Source: Amaurobius ferox (taxonomy: Eukaryota; Arthropoda; Arachnida; Araneae; Amaurobiidae). Taken from it: a DNA stretch of 64,000 bases. The DNA lies in assembly GCA_951213105.1 (NCBI GenBank), contig OX578142.1, positions 8,108,149 to 8,172,148 on the forward strand, given 5' to 3'. The position numbers and the translations under genes are program-made. Shown here piece after piece: positions 12,600 to 24,339 of this stretch (position 1 is its first letter; each line of letters starts with the position of its first letter). The notes under the pieces were generated by a model that did no database searches, was not told the origin of the DNA, and saw nothing but the letters and a program-made list of their open reading frames with translations.

Positions 12600-13180
12600 A
12601 GGGAGGTTGTGAATGCCTCTATCTTTGCAAAAACCATCACCTCAATTTGGCAATTTCTAGTTACTCTGATGTGCCTTCCACCAGGAACGCACTAGAAACT
12701 GTAGAAGAAATTATCTCTTTTTTCAATGCCATGCAAAAGACATGCAGTACTGAGAGATCACTTGGGTATATTCTCTGGTCGGATACTGTTGGACCCACTA
12801 GAGTTAATGCCACGACTTCAGTTCAAAATTGATTTGTTGCTCATTGCAGAACTGCTTTAGTAAAATTAACACAATGCCATTATATGTGAACAGCGGCCAA
12901 AGCAAATCTTCTTTTCAAAGGTATATCACATTGTGAATTCATAATATATAATTCATGGCTATATTTTCATTGAGTGATTTAAATGTTATAATCAAACCAT
13001 TGAACTATAGTTTCTACAGAAGGGCTTGGTTGCTAACGAAGCCACTGTAAAAATTCAGCAAATAGTTAAAGTGCTAAAGGAAAGGCATACATATACTGAG
13101 ACGTTCTATGCAGAATTAGCTATGGAGGTGGAAAGCGAGAGTTGGGAGTCGAACTAACCATTCCAAGGCTAACAGCAACA
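12600..13180 (+). pseudogene. Decayed hAT transposase fragment (ZMYM1/P52rIPK-like)
   Basis: The frame at 12647-12832 includes NALETVEEIISFFNAM, which resembles the GTVKEIISFFNAS segment of ZMYM1-like hAT transposases. That segment is seen intact in the hAT at 27223-30432 (GTMKEVISFFNMS). Between 13020 and 13170, frames read KGLVANEATVKIQQIVKVLK and then ELTIPRLTATP-like, matching the region before the conserved PRxxGRQ motif. No termini could be assigned. This is an old, undelimited fragment. Confidence 0.5.
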
Positions 13181-13784
13181 CCAAGTTACTAATTTAGGGG
13201 AAACAGACTCCTCATCAACAGCGCACTGGAAGTGGACTGTTTTCATTTCTTGCATCCTCGAATTTTAAGAAATTTTTTGCTGAAGAGTCTTATTAAATAT
13301 CTTCAGCTCCAAATAGTTCCAAATCATTTAAAAAATTAGAGTCGATAGATGTTAAATCATACTTCAAGAGGATCATCAAAGCATCATGCCACTGCAGGAT
13401 TCAGACCTGCCCATCCAACAATAATTTGTTGCAGAAGTAATTCTCCTTCGTCAGGGGCCAAACTTCAGTAAGGCCGGGTTTCTACTGACGCATTTGTCCC
13501 TTGCGTTGGCTATCCCTCAGAGGAGCAATGCAGAGCATCGATTCCCACTAATCCATCAACGCATGGACTTCTCGAGAGCAAGGGATTCTCCTCTTTTTCC
13601 ACACTGTATGAGGCGATGGGGGGGTGCAAATGGTGTGGAAAAGAAGAAATCTTTGTGCGGCTGAACTTGATTGGTTAGGATTTGTTTACTATTTGACAGC
13701 AGCTGTTCGATTGATTTACATATTGTTCTATGATAACATATTCATATTCAAGTCTGCTGTGGTCTGGTCCATTAGCGCAGGACC

Positions 13785-14150
13785 CAATTGTCCTGTGAGT
13801 CGGGTCGGGCTCAGTATTTAAAAAGGTTGGGCCGGGCGTATTTAAGTTTGAAAAAATTTAAGTAAATTTTAATAGCGTACATGAGATTATTGTGTTGAAT
13901 TTAGCTATATGTAAATATAAATGTTTGAAAAACTTTTATTTTAGTTCTTTGTACAAACACATTTGGATAAAAATCATTTAGACCGTGACTTAAGGGTCTT
14001 CGGGCCGGGAACGTGTTCTAAATTATAACGGGCTTCATATTTCAGTTTTCTTGTGAATATTTCATGTCTTCTCCAGCTTAAAAAAATTACTGGAGGTCTG
14101 GGCCTGCCGCTCGAGTGGTGTCCCCTCCCCCGGGCCGGGTGAAGGATGCA
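13785..14150. repeat. GGGCCGGGC-rich degenerate repeats
   Basis: GGTTGGGCCGGGCG, CTTCGGGCCGGGAACG and CCCCGGGCCGGGTG occur within 370 bp. Related GGGCTTGGGCTGGGC-like motifs on the same strand appear at 20255-20310. Origin unknown; possibly subterminal repeats of a DNA transposon. Confidence 0.3.
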
Positions 14151-15000
14151 ATCTCATATTTTCCAGGATATGGCCATATCCCAGTATATATGTAAATCTG
14201 TTTTTTCAAATTCTCTATTTAGGGATTTTTGAAATCCTATTTTGGTAAATCCTATTTTGGTAAATTCTTGAATTGAGCTTATGTGTATTTTTGACCACAA
14301 TTCTCATTTAATATATTTATGAGATTATTTGTGAAAGTCTCTCTCTGCCAATATTGCAAAAATCTTAATTATATTTCTTCTTAATTATTTAGTAATTTCG
14401 AAATGCACCAATTTACCAACAATTGAGAATTGATATATTAGCATCTATTACATCTTCAGAATTAATATCTGTCAGTATAAATTTAAATAAACAGCCTTGG
14501 GTTTATATATATATATATAATTGTAAAAATAAAATCGTTTGAATTCCCATTCATTTTCTTATAAAAGAACTCAGATTTTTAATAGTATGTTAGCTGTGAA
14601 AAATCACCTAGTTTTTGAGATCTTTACCAGATATGTTACATTTTTTAAAAGTAAAGTTGAATTATACTTACCTTAAATATAAATGTTATTTTGCTTTCCA
14701 AATTTTATAATTTTTGACTAAAAGGCTTCATGAACCTTGTGCTCTACTAGGTTTTAGTGCATATGTTGGTAGACATACCATTTTGCAAATTTTGGGTGCT
14801 TCTTAATGACAATTTCGTGCCCATTCTGCTATGCATATTTATTTTACATAATATTTTGTGTCTTTTGTATATTCATCAGTGTTTGCTAAAGTATTGTTTG
14901 GCTACCAAGGTATTACTATTTACAAAATACCTAGACTTTCTTGATATTTTAAGTTTTACTACTTACGCAGTGAAAAGTATTATCCAAACACAAAAAATTT
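14151..15000. other. Unassigned AT-rich sequence
   Basis: No coding homology or terminal repeat seen. A short TA microsatellite lies near 14506-14518. Confidence 0.3.
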
Positions 15001-15945
15001 AATCTACTTTTTTAAGCAGTAAATTAATTTCATATCTGATCCAACTTAAGCTAATCCTGTCACCTGATGTGGAACAATCAAATATGAACATGATTTAGCT
15101 TTAACTGACTTTACAATTATATTCTGCAACTGTCAGCAAATAATATTGAAATAGACAAATGTGATTAATAAGCCAATGACTCACAGTTAATGAAAAGTGC
15201 TAAAAAATTATTAAATCAGATGTCACCATTTTATGTGAAGTATAAATATAATCCGACAAGACAAATGTTTATTTCTCTCACATAAACCAATGCTCTTCCT
15301 ACCTAATATCTTCAATAAAATAATGCACATTACTACAAATTCTTTTCGCTTCTTATTATGATTTGATCTTTAAAATATTAAATTGCTTCAACAGATTAAG
15401 CTGAAGTTTATGGAAGAAGAAATTGACATTTTAAAAAAATTGCAGTAACTTCTTTCTTATAATATATATAACCTACTTTTTTAAGCAGTAAATTAATTTC
15501 ATATCTGATCCCTAATCCTGTTTTCTGATGTGGAACAATCAGATATTAACATGATTTAGTTTTAACTGACTTTACAGTTATATTATGCAACTGTCAGCAA
15601 ATAACACTGCCTTAGACAAATGTGATTAATAAGCGACTGGGTCATAGTTAATGAGAATAGTGCTACATTTCTTTTAAATCAGATGTCAGCATTTTTTGTG
15701 AAGTATAACTATAATCCGACAAGGCAAATGCTTATTTCTCCCACATAAACCAATGCTCTTCCTAGCTAATATCTTCAATAAAACAATGCGCATTACTACA
15801 AATTCTTTTCACTTCTTATCATTATTTGATCTTTGAAATATTAAATTGCTTCAACAGACAAAACTTGGTAAGCTGAAGTTTGTGGAAGAAAAAATTGACA
15901 TTTTAAAAAAAAATTGCAGTAACTTCTTTCTTATAATATATATTT
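15001..15945 (+). repeat. Direct tandem duplication, two units of about 470 bp
   Basis: Unit 1 (about 15001-15469) and unit 2 (about 15470-15945) start with CTACTTTTTTAAGCAGTAAA and end with the same GCAGTAACTTCTTTCTTATA block. Substitutions and small indels are scattered throughout, so the duplication is not recent. Neither unit has an open frame. Confidence 0.85.
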
Positions 15946-16640
15946 TTACCCGACATATTCATCAAAGTAAAAAGAAGGAAATCTAAGTGATACAAATAGC
16001 CAATAAAGCACCAGTAAGCTTTTTCAACTTTCAAACCTGTAATGTTATATTTTTTATATTAATATAATAAAACTAGCATATAACCATTGAAAATCAATGA
16101 TGCAAGATACTGTATGTGCTTGTATAAATATTTTCAGATATTGTTTTTACTTCCACTCAAACCAGAAAAATACTGAATAATGAAAAAAGAAAACGAAGAA
16201 ATAAATTATCATTAAAGAAGAAAAATAATTATTTTTTATTAATGTATTAACATTAATTGAATGGAAATGAAAAACAGATGTTTGTTATAATAAATCTAAT
16301 AGAATATTTCAGTATAAACCACATATTTAATAATTATTTTTTTAGCAAATTAACTGAAATCCACATTTGAATCCAAACTAAAAACCAATATAATTAACTG
16401 TGAATCCAATTTTGAAAGCATATCTAAATTAGAATTCCAAATTTGTTGATCAACTGCCCATTGCTGAAATATTTTTCCTCTATACAGAAAAGTGTTGAAC
16501 TTATTGGGTCTTACCGCAGTCTGATAAATTTTTTATCATAGAGATATTTCTTCGTTTATGTGTAACCATATTAGTTTCCATATTTTAAATATCTGCAAGC
16601 CCTTTTAGTTAGGTGACAGTTTGCTTACAACAATGGTAAT
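15946..16640. other. Unassigned AT-rich sequence
   Basis: No supported feature. Confidence 0.3.
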
Positions 16641-16779
16641 ATGAATAGCAGTTGTTATAAGATAGTTAAAAAAGAGTCTAATATTCAGCTTCGCTTCTAC
16701 AGAGAACGTTTTAATAAGAACAGTAAAGCTGAATATTGGACTTGTCTTATTCAATATTTTTCACCAGACAGAACACGTA

Positions 16780-17056
16780 TTGGGGCCAGCATACCCCTCC
16801 AAAAACTTTGCATCGTGATTACTCATGCACCCTTTTGGAGTAAGAATTAAATACTTACCAAATTTTAGCTTCCTATACATTATGGTATTTGAGATGCTTT
16901 TGGGCCGACAGAGAAACCCAACTCAAAAGGTAGCATACTCCCTCGAGAAAATTTCTAAGGTATTCACATCAACTTTTGGAGTAAGAACTGATTGCCTACC
17001 AAATTTCAGCTTCCTAGGCTTAACGGTTTTTGAGATATTTTTGTCCCAACATTGAA
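16780..17056 (+). repeat. Two tandem copies of a CCAAATTTCAGCTTCCTA module
   Basis: The segment TTTTGGAGTAAGAA, then CCAAATTTTAGCTTCCTA and TTTGAGATGCTTTTG occurs at about 16832-16902. It recurs at about 16974-17045 with a closer match to the presumed consensus. The two open frames here are by-products of the repeat. It is related to the block at 7925-8165. Confidence 0.55.
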
Positions 17057-17885
17057 TCCCACACATATGGATAAATTCAAAACATACTAATTAACAATAA
17101 AATCAAATACATAAATTTAATTTGCTTATTTTTCAGAAGTATACAGCTAAAATTCTTAGATAGAAAAAATACAATATTTTATAACAGATTATGTTCAACA
17201 AATATGAATATTTTTTTAAAACAAAACTAGATCCAGTCAAACTTTCTTTAAAATCTCTAGTCCATACTTGAATTCAGAAAAACCTGTAAAAAATAAAATG
17301 TATACAGTTTTAAAGAATTCTCATATTTAACTATTTCACAAAATTAAATGAATAGAATATCAGCAAAGGCCACACATATCATAAACCACACGTCTTCATT
17401 TTTTTTTTGTTAGAAATACTTTTTTTTAAACTTTAAAATTATATTTGAAATTTACGCATTTGGATTGATATATACCATAAAGCAGTAGATTTTAATCACA
17501 AAAGTAAGGCTCTCAGTTCTATCGTTAGTCGTACCTGATAAAAAAAAAGTAACCACTGGCTGTCGGCTAGTTATACAAAAATGCAATTTTCTACAACCAA
17601 ATATGACTTTTATGCAGGAGAAGCTGATTAAAAATAGTGTTGCTATCTTGGCTTATATGAAACATTTTCAAAAAATAATGTGAAAAAATAATGGACAGTG
17701 AAAATGCTTCTGAAATATTGGAATAATATTAAGCTTTAACTTTAGTAGCAACAAGTTGCTAAATCTTAATCCCCATTAACATGGCATATTTCACATGTCA
17801 TGTTTCTATATATATAATGGTAATTAGCAATTCTTCCTTTTATGCAATATTTTCATCATATGTTTACAAACTGATCATTGTGAAC
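17057..17885. other. Unassigned AT-rich sequence
   Basis: No supported feature; only shadow frames. Confidence 0.3.
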
Positions 17886-17888
17886 ACT

Positions 17889-17945
17889 CAGGGCTGTGCA
17901 GTCGGAGTTAGTAAAAATATACCGACTCTGACTCCTAAATTAAAC
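17889..17945 (+). repeat. Solo hAT-like terminus
   Basis: CAGGGCTGTGCAGTCGGAGT at 17889-17908 has the form of a CAGGG-type hAT end and is followed by an inverted-looking CCGACTCTGACTCC at 17923-17936. No opposite terminus or 8-bp duplication was found, so this is a solo end or a very short MITE remnant. Confidence 0.35.
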
Positions 17946-18878
17946 TATGTAAAAGTAATTTTATCTTGGAATATTAAATTCTTTTATTAGTTAAAATAGT
18001 TTTAAAAAATCATTAAATGTTTACCAATTAAAAAATTAATGAATTAAAAAATTAAAAATTGCTATCTATGACAGTCACTGTTTTAGCAATAACTTTTATA
18101 AACAAATAATATGTGAGCACTATTTTGTTTAGATATAAGTTGCTATTACTACACTACCTAAAAATAAAATGTGGCCTATGCAAACTAAATATATGCACCC
18201 ACTATTCGGTGGAATAGGCTGTGCTAACAAAGAAAATATTAAAATGCAGCTTATCCATATTAAAAATATGTGCCTGCTACAGTGTGGCATGTGTTACTAC
18301 TTGGCATCATAGCCTGCATATATCATAAATAAACACCTTGTGTGTGGGCAATAAATGCACTTAATATGTGGATGCATAGTGGTGGTGTCCCAAGCTAGCA
18401 GTAACTTTTAAGACAAATGGGTTATGTATTACATGTGCAACAGATATATGAAACAGATTAAAATTGGCCCTACGATGAATGCAGTTTAAATTGAATTTGA
18501 TCCTTTTCACAATAGTTGCAATTTAATTTGAAACAGGTCATTTTCACAAGATACAATTTAAATCTAAAACCAGTAACTTTTACAGTTGAATTCAAATTGT
18601 TTAGCTTGCTTATATAAAACTGAAAATCAGAATAAAATTAGCATTTATTCTAAGAAATTTTAGTTGACTAGATTGATTATTGTAATGAAAATTAAAATTT
18701 TTATTTTCAAAACTTTAATTTCAAAAATGCTAAATTAAATTTCTTGAATATATTTCTTTACTCAGTGAGCTGCTTACATGCACAGATCAGGTGTTTCCAA
18801 ACGATCATCGGAAAGTCCTTGAAAATGAAATGACTAACCCACATATGTGTGTTTAAAAGACTGATAAACAAATCATGA
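17946..18878. other. Unassigned AT-rich sequence
   Basis: No supported feature. Confidence 0.3.
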
Positions 18879-19245
18879 GGATTCAAATTGCAGATTATGA
18901 ATTAAAATGACTACATCAAGATAGTATTTATATGATAGATGTGTTTGTCATTATTAAAATTTACTTAGCATATATTATAAATATGAAGCAGTTTACCCCA
19001 CAAAGTCCTATATACAAGTATTTGACTTTTAACAGCATAGCAACATCTAACGTTAACTAAACACAGGGATTCAAATTGCGAATTAAAGACTACACTAACA
19101 TAGTATTTACATGTTAAATGTATTTTTGTCACACTAAAACTTTACTTAACATTTATTATAAATATGGATCAGTTTACCACACAAAGTCCCATATACAGGC
19201 ATTTAACTTTTAAGAGCATATTAACATTTACTGAAAATAACCCGT
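18879..19245 (+). repeat. Direct tandem duplication, two units of about 185 bp
   Basis: Units begin GGATTCAAATTGC at 18879 and 19067. They share ACATAGTATTTA-, TTATAAATATG-, CAGTTTACC- and CACAAAGTCC-containing blocks in the same order. They have diverged by many substitutions, so this is an old event. No open frame. Confidence 0.75.
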
Positions 19246-20577
19246 TCCACACTTTTTAACCACTGATTAAAAGGAATTTTTAATTTATAACATATCCATT
19301 TGGAACAGTAAATATCAACTACTGAAACTAATAGTTGTGTAAAAAACATACCTCAGCTTCTTCATAATCTTAAGGAATGGAAGGATATGTCTGTCTGCCA
19401 ACTCCAGATTTTTCAATATCTTCAAAATATAGAATTGGCCTCTATACAAACTTTAAATCCCTGTAACAAATTAAACTAAAATTATTTTCACTTTATATTT
19501 CTTGGTAAAATAAAGAACTTCAAAACTGCTTGTATACTCAACAATTAGAATAAATATTTTAAATTTCTGGTATCTCGCTGCAGATTAAAAAACCTTGATA
19601 ATAAATATCAGATTTATATTTGTACACCACACACACCTCGGAAAAAATTTCTATATAAGATTGCTTATAAACATTGGTAGAAAAATATATAAAACATGTC
19701 CATCACTTTAAATAATAATTTGTGAAAGAAAAAAAATTAAAACTACAAAGTCTAAATTTTGAGTAAATGTAAAAAAATAAAAAAATAAATAAAATAATAC
19801 TAGTATTTATAGTCTGACTGTTAAATTTTTATGATGATTAAAATATACATTTATAAAAAAAAAGATATGCACAGAAATTTCTGTAAACTGGAATTAAACT
19901 ACCTAGTGGTATAACGACACACATTAAGCACCCCACCCCACTGAAAAGATGTGATCTCACAGTACATAGCTAATGTACTTCAGAAATATATGATATGAGT
20001 GCCCCACCGTCGAAACCTGTAGATTATTACCTCAAAACAAAATTATGAACGTTTATTTCACAATCAATAATAGTCTATTTTTTAAGCTAATCTAGCAATC
20101 CGACTTGAAATATGGCACACCCCATCCTAGTCAAGCTGATCAGATATACAACTCAATACCAATTTTACTTCTCACCTAAATTAAGACCGGTCTTGGTCAT
20201 GTCAAATTTTCCAATTTGATGTAGATTTGGGCCAGTCTAAATTTTCTAATTTAATCCAGGCTTGGGCTGGGCTTAATTTTTAAATATTTTTGGGCCTGGT
20301 CAGGCCTTAAAACTTTTGTTCTGGACTTATTTTTTAAAAGTAAAGTAAAATAAATTATTTTAATATATAAGACATTCCTCATTATATTATGTTAAATAAC
20401 AACTTTCACATAAGTATTAAATATGCACAAATTCTGTATTCAAACAAGTTAGCAAAATGAAAATATAACAAATCTAATTGTAATGCTGTATGGTATGCTA
20501 TAACATTCTGCTAATAATAAGTGAATAATTCAGAGTAAGAAATTTCAGCTCAGAGTTCACTCGCCAAAAGTTTTTTC
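19246..20577. other. Unassigned AT-rich sequence
   Basis: No coding homology. GGGCTTGGGCTGGGC-type motifs at 20255-20310 echo those at 13785-14150. Confidence 0.3.
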
Positions 20578-20591
20578 ACATGCCAATATCA

Positions 20592-20881
20592 GAGCGCGGT
20601 AGCCCATTGGTTAGCGCGCTGGAATTGCACTCGGTAGGCCCGGGTTCGATTCCAGCTGCTGCCAAAACTGCTGCCGTGTTCACGCGGAGTACGATCACGT
20701 TAAACATGTGAGTCCGTAAGTCCTTCCGAGAGGTTGGTGGTAGGGGAAGGAGGGTACGGTCCCTGTGGATGCCTCCCCCACTGGGTTCCGGTCTAAATTG
20801 GGTGGAACTTCCCGGCCGTCCAAACAGTTACCTTACACCTTTCTGGTAGACCGGACGGTCTGGGTCTCAACAACAACAACA
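20592..20881 (+). mobile_element. tRNA-derived SINE, full-length, with target duplication
   Basis: The 5' part is tRNA-like, with an A-box region GGTAGCCCATTGGTTAGCGC near 20598-20617 and the B box GGTTCGATTCC at 20642-20652. A non-tRNA body follows and ends in a CAA trinucleotide tail. A 14-bp target duplication with one mismatch flanks it: ACATGCCAATATCA at 20578-20591 and ACATACCAATATCA at 20882-20895. A diverged relative lies at 46571-46776 and a 59-bp truncated copy at 54391-54449. The head is not a functional tRNA gene, because the acceptor pairing and mature 3' end are lacking. Confidence 0.9.
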
Positions 20882-21221
20882 ACATACCAATATCATTCAA
20901 ATATAATAGCTTAACTCTTTTGGCATTTTTTCGTGAAAAAAAAAGTAATAATTACAGTAAAATTTATAGCCAATTATGTAAAAAAAATCGCATAAATATA
21001 TACATAACATATCAACGATTAAGATGTTGCTTACAGATGTAATGGACAAAATGTTGTTATACAAATATTGATTTACAATTTCAAAATCTGCAAGTTACTA
21101 TTTTCAGGATTCCCGGGATTTACACGTAAAATGCGAGCTGTGTAACAGGCGTAAGTACAAACTGCCTGTTACACAGAAGTGTATTGGCACTGGATAGAAG
21201 AGAACATACATTTCATATTAA

Positions 21222-21844
21222 CAGTGGCGAATCATGGGAGAATGTGGCCCCGGCAATCTTTCCCAAAGAGCCCCCCCCCCCCCCCTTCTAAATGCCAGTT
21301 TAGAAAAAAAAAAGAAAAGTACTTAATAAAAATAAAGACATTGAATCTTGTTCTATACAAATCTTGCTATGTTTGTTTTTTCATCTAATAAACATATTTG
21401 AAATATTTGCACCCAAAAGTTTGAACAGAAATTAAATTAAAATGAGAATAAAAATATGTAAATGTAATATATATAAAATCTAATGTTTTAACAAGGTCGT
21501 TATTAGTGCTAAGAATTGACAGATGATTTAGCCTCTTTTCAGTCATTACGCGTCTTAAGTTGCTTTTGATTAGTTTTAATTTAGAGAATGACCTTTCCTC
21601 ACTAGAGTTGGAGATCATCAAACACAGATAAGTATGAAGTACTATTTCAAAATTTGGAAACGCTTGAATTATGTTTTCTCCACATAAATACGAATACAAA
21701 CAATTTAAATCCACTTTTTGGGATTCATTTTCGAGTTTGTCCTTATTTCCTTCTTCACTATTAAAAATATTTTTTACTATTATTTTTCGTTCGAAATGAG
21801 ACCCTAAGGTCCCTGGCACTCACCAGTATGTTAATTCACCACTG
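21222..21844 (-). mobile_element. Short hAT derivative carrying the transposase C terminus
   Basis: The termini CAGTGGCGAATCATG at 21222 and the inverse TTAATTCACCACTG ending at 21844 are flanked by CATATTAA and TATCTTAA, an 8-bp duplication with two mismatches. A C homopolymer near 21271-21285 sits just inside the left end. The 623-bp length, with only the distal part of the transposase, marks it as an internal-deletion derivative. Confidence 0.75.
21385..21819 (-). pseudogene. hAT transposase C-terminal (dimerisation) fragment
   Basis: The minus-strand frame carries IIQAFPNFEIVLHTYLCLMI and then SSEERSFSKLKLIKSNLR with RLNHLSILS. This is the hAT C-terminal dimerisation segment as found in ZMYM6/TTF-type zinc-finger hAT proteins. 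The aspartates and zinc fingers that should precede it are missing because of the internal deletion. The last 40 or so residues run into terminal-repeat sequence and are not family-like. Confidence 0.7.
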
Positions 21845-21852
21845 TATCTTAA

Positions 21853-22915
21853 CTACTATTTTACATGAAACAAACAAATATATAGTTGCAGCCTGCATAT
21901 CGTGTCATAAATAGTCTTAATAGTCTTAATAAGTGTGTATTAAGTGTGTGTCTTAATAGTATATATTATCACAACATTCATAGCTAGGACGAGGACCCTG
22001 TGTTGAAGCTGATAGATGCTAATATAAATACCAGAATAAATTGTGCAATAAAAAAAATTCTGAAAGTGTATAAGATTCCCAAATTTGCATGCCACATAAC
22101 AAATATGCTATATGTGAAGTCTGCAACAAAATATGGTTTGGATTGTTTACTTTATTCACATAAGGATGCAAAATATGGAATGCTTAAAAACAACACACAA
22201 TACACTTAGGACTCAAAAACATACTAAACACATACAAATAATAATTATTTAAACCATTGTTTTCGGATATTAATTTAATTATAATTTATTGAAAAACTGT
22301 TAGGGACTAAACTAAAGGGAATTTCAACAATTTATAAATAGCATCACATACACATCCTGACAGATTCTTCATGAAAACTATATGAAAAAGTATGACATCG
22401 CAAAACTTGAAATGCCGATAACGTCCGGAAGGGATAGAAATATTTGGTATGGTCATGATGAATAACTGAGTGCGATTATATGTTATGTTTCTATAAAACA
22501 TTTACAATAAATTTTACTCAAACCTCCATTCATTGAGAGAGTACTTGTTTACATTGTTTAATATTAGAAGTGGAGAAATTACTTTAATCACAAATATACA
22601 TTTTTAAATTGGATCAAGTCGGGTCATTGTACAGTTCCAAATTAGTAAATTAGGCGATCGGTATACATTAAAATAAAATTTTATGACTACACGTTCAAAT
22701 GAACAAGTGATCATACAAGTAATTTATCTAATGATCATCAAACTGGCATAGATTTAAGAGTAAACTTCCCATGTTTCTTTTAAATAAACAAATCATAACT
22801 CAACAATCAGAATATTTTTCATATTGTCTGCTGTATATCCAAAATCATTCTTGCATTGGGAAATCCTCTGATCGAAGTGACGGCCATCTTGTTTATAATA
22901 AAGCCTTTTCATTGA
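21853..22915. other. Unassigned AT-rich sequence
   Basis: No supported feature; short frames have no recognisable homology. Confidence 0.3.
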
Positions 22916-23084
22916 TGTCTTTTCAGCGATAACGCATCACGTGACCAACGCATCCGCCAGAACATGAACGTGAACCATGTTCGACGGATGAACGCACGGT
23001 CATGCGTTCGAGCCTGTGATGGGTTGACGTACAACTCCCAATGGATGGGCAACGCACGAACGCGTCAGTGGAAACCGGGCCTGA

Positions 23085-23680
23085 GTGAAATACTTTTTCA
23101 CTCATCATTTTTGAGAAATTGAGAGAAGATAGCAATATTTTCCCATACCTTATTGAAGTATACAAGAACAAGACCACACCGTGGGTGTCAATTGTCACAA
23201 CAGAATAGGGTTTATTTACTTCGTGAGGACTTAAAACTCGGTTGAGGTCTCTAATGGCCAATGACTGGTTGACAGGACTTGATCTGGTGAATTGACATCC
23301 CCATGTTTGAGTTGATGTTGAGGCCGTAATAAATCAATTTGCCACAAGAGAAATGGTGTTTATTTTGTAAATACTCATGCCTGAGATATGAAAAAATAGA
23401 GATATTAAAACTTGTATGAGATATAAAATGATAGAAATGACATTATATTAAAATATGAAAAGTGATATTAAAATATGTATGTATGAATGTATTCTTAGGT
23501 TTTTCTTTGAATTCTCAATGTTTTGCAAGTTCATTCAAGGGCATGCCCAAATCTGACCATAAATTTCATGAAATAGGTGCGAATTGACTTTCTAGCTTTG
23601 TGCCCCACCCAAAAAAAATTTCTAGATCTGCCCCTGATTTACTGGAACAGTTTATTTCATTTCAGTTGCATTTCTTTTAA
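23085..23680. other. Unassigned sequence with one possible hAT terminus
   Basis: TTCTAGATCTGCCCCTG ending near 23634 has the form of the right end of a CAGGGGCAGATC-type hAT, but no left partner or duplication was found. The rest is featureless. Confidence 0.3.
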
Positions 23681-24327
23681 TCATTTACATAGCTTCTTCG
23701 TAATAGTTTCATCTACATTTCCAATTTTAACCAATCTCTTAATCCTTTGTTCCTTGAGTAAAGGCCATTCCATCGCAGGAACTTTATGCACTTTATCACA
23801 TCTGCACGAAGTTACATCAAAACATTTGCACATGCAAATATCAAACATTTTTTTAGTATAACTTTTAAACTTATCATATTGTAAGATTAGAAATGGAATC
23901 CTTTTAAGCTTATCATATTGCAAGATTAAAAAGTCTTTCTATTCTTACTTTTTAACAGCTTTCGATATTTCTCATAGTATATGATGATCATAGCTCATGC
24001 ATGATTACTTTTCACGATAGGCAATGAAGCAATATTCCAAATACCTGTGATTTTCTTTCTGTTAGATGGCTTTAGATAACTGTATTCTGTCAATTTTAAA
24101 TGGACACTATAGTAGCAATGAATAATATCTTCATATATGAGGAGGGTATTAGTTTCTCCCAGAATTAAATCCTTTGCTGCACTTAAAACTGGGCACATTG
24201 AACTTTTTCTAATCACATGTTTAGCCATTGTGAAACTATCTCCAAAACAAAATAACACACTAAAAAAAGCATTCATTTGATGACCTTGATTTTCAATAAC
24301 ACATTTGAGATTCTGCAAAAGTGCCAT
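23681..24327 (-). pseudogene. Broken cysteine-rich gene of an uncharacterised arthropod multicopy family
   Basis: Read on the minus strand, the upstream frame contains TLLIYEDIIHCYY and KKITGIWNIASLPIV. After a stop and a frame change, an YYEKYRKLLK-like segment appears. The last frame has KKMFDICMCKCFDVTSCRCD, then KVPAMEWPLLKEQRIKRLVK and IGNVDE. I recognise this order (IW..ASIPIVS, Y..KYR.LLK, LFDI-C-x-C cluster, KVP..E..FL.DQR, IG.VD) from repeated uncharacterised proteins in arthropods and cnidarians, but I know of no assigned function. The CxC...CxC cluster suggests metal binding. At least two frame disruptions make this copy inactive. Boundaries are approximate. Confidence 0.45.
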
Positions 24328-24339
24328 CTAGTGCTACTG

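Larger units (their letters stand above)
13472..23081. mobile_element. 9.6-kb region bounded by inverted termini (PIF/Harbinger-like ends)
   Basis: GGCCGGGTTTCTACTGACGC at 13472 and the inverse GCGTCAGTGGAAACCGGGCC ending at 23081 pair at most positions. They are flanked by TAA (13469-13471) and TGA (23082-23084), which could be a mutated 3-bp TWA target of the PIF/Harbinger type. The subterminal DNA at 22930-23080 is dense in CGTTC/GAACG and ACGCA motifs. No Harbinger transposase or Myb-like gene was recognised inside. The interval holds later insertions (SINE at 20592, hAT at 21222) and two tandem duplications. It may instead be two separate partial copies facing each other. Confidence 0.4.

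Noticed and set aside
13624..13821. Small membrane protein (65 residues, hydrophobic)
   Set aside because: Hydrophobicity comes from AT-rich codons. There is no homology or gene context, and the frame starts just inside a terminal-repeat region.
16641..17055. Two overlapping small coding genes
   Set aside because: The frames derive from two tandem copies of a dispersed non-coding module.
20592..20665. Functional tRNA gene
   Set aside because: A and B boxes are present, but the body, CAA tail and 14-bp target duplication show a SINE, and the cloverleaf acceptor arm does not close.
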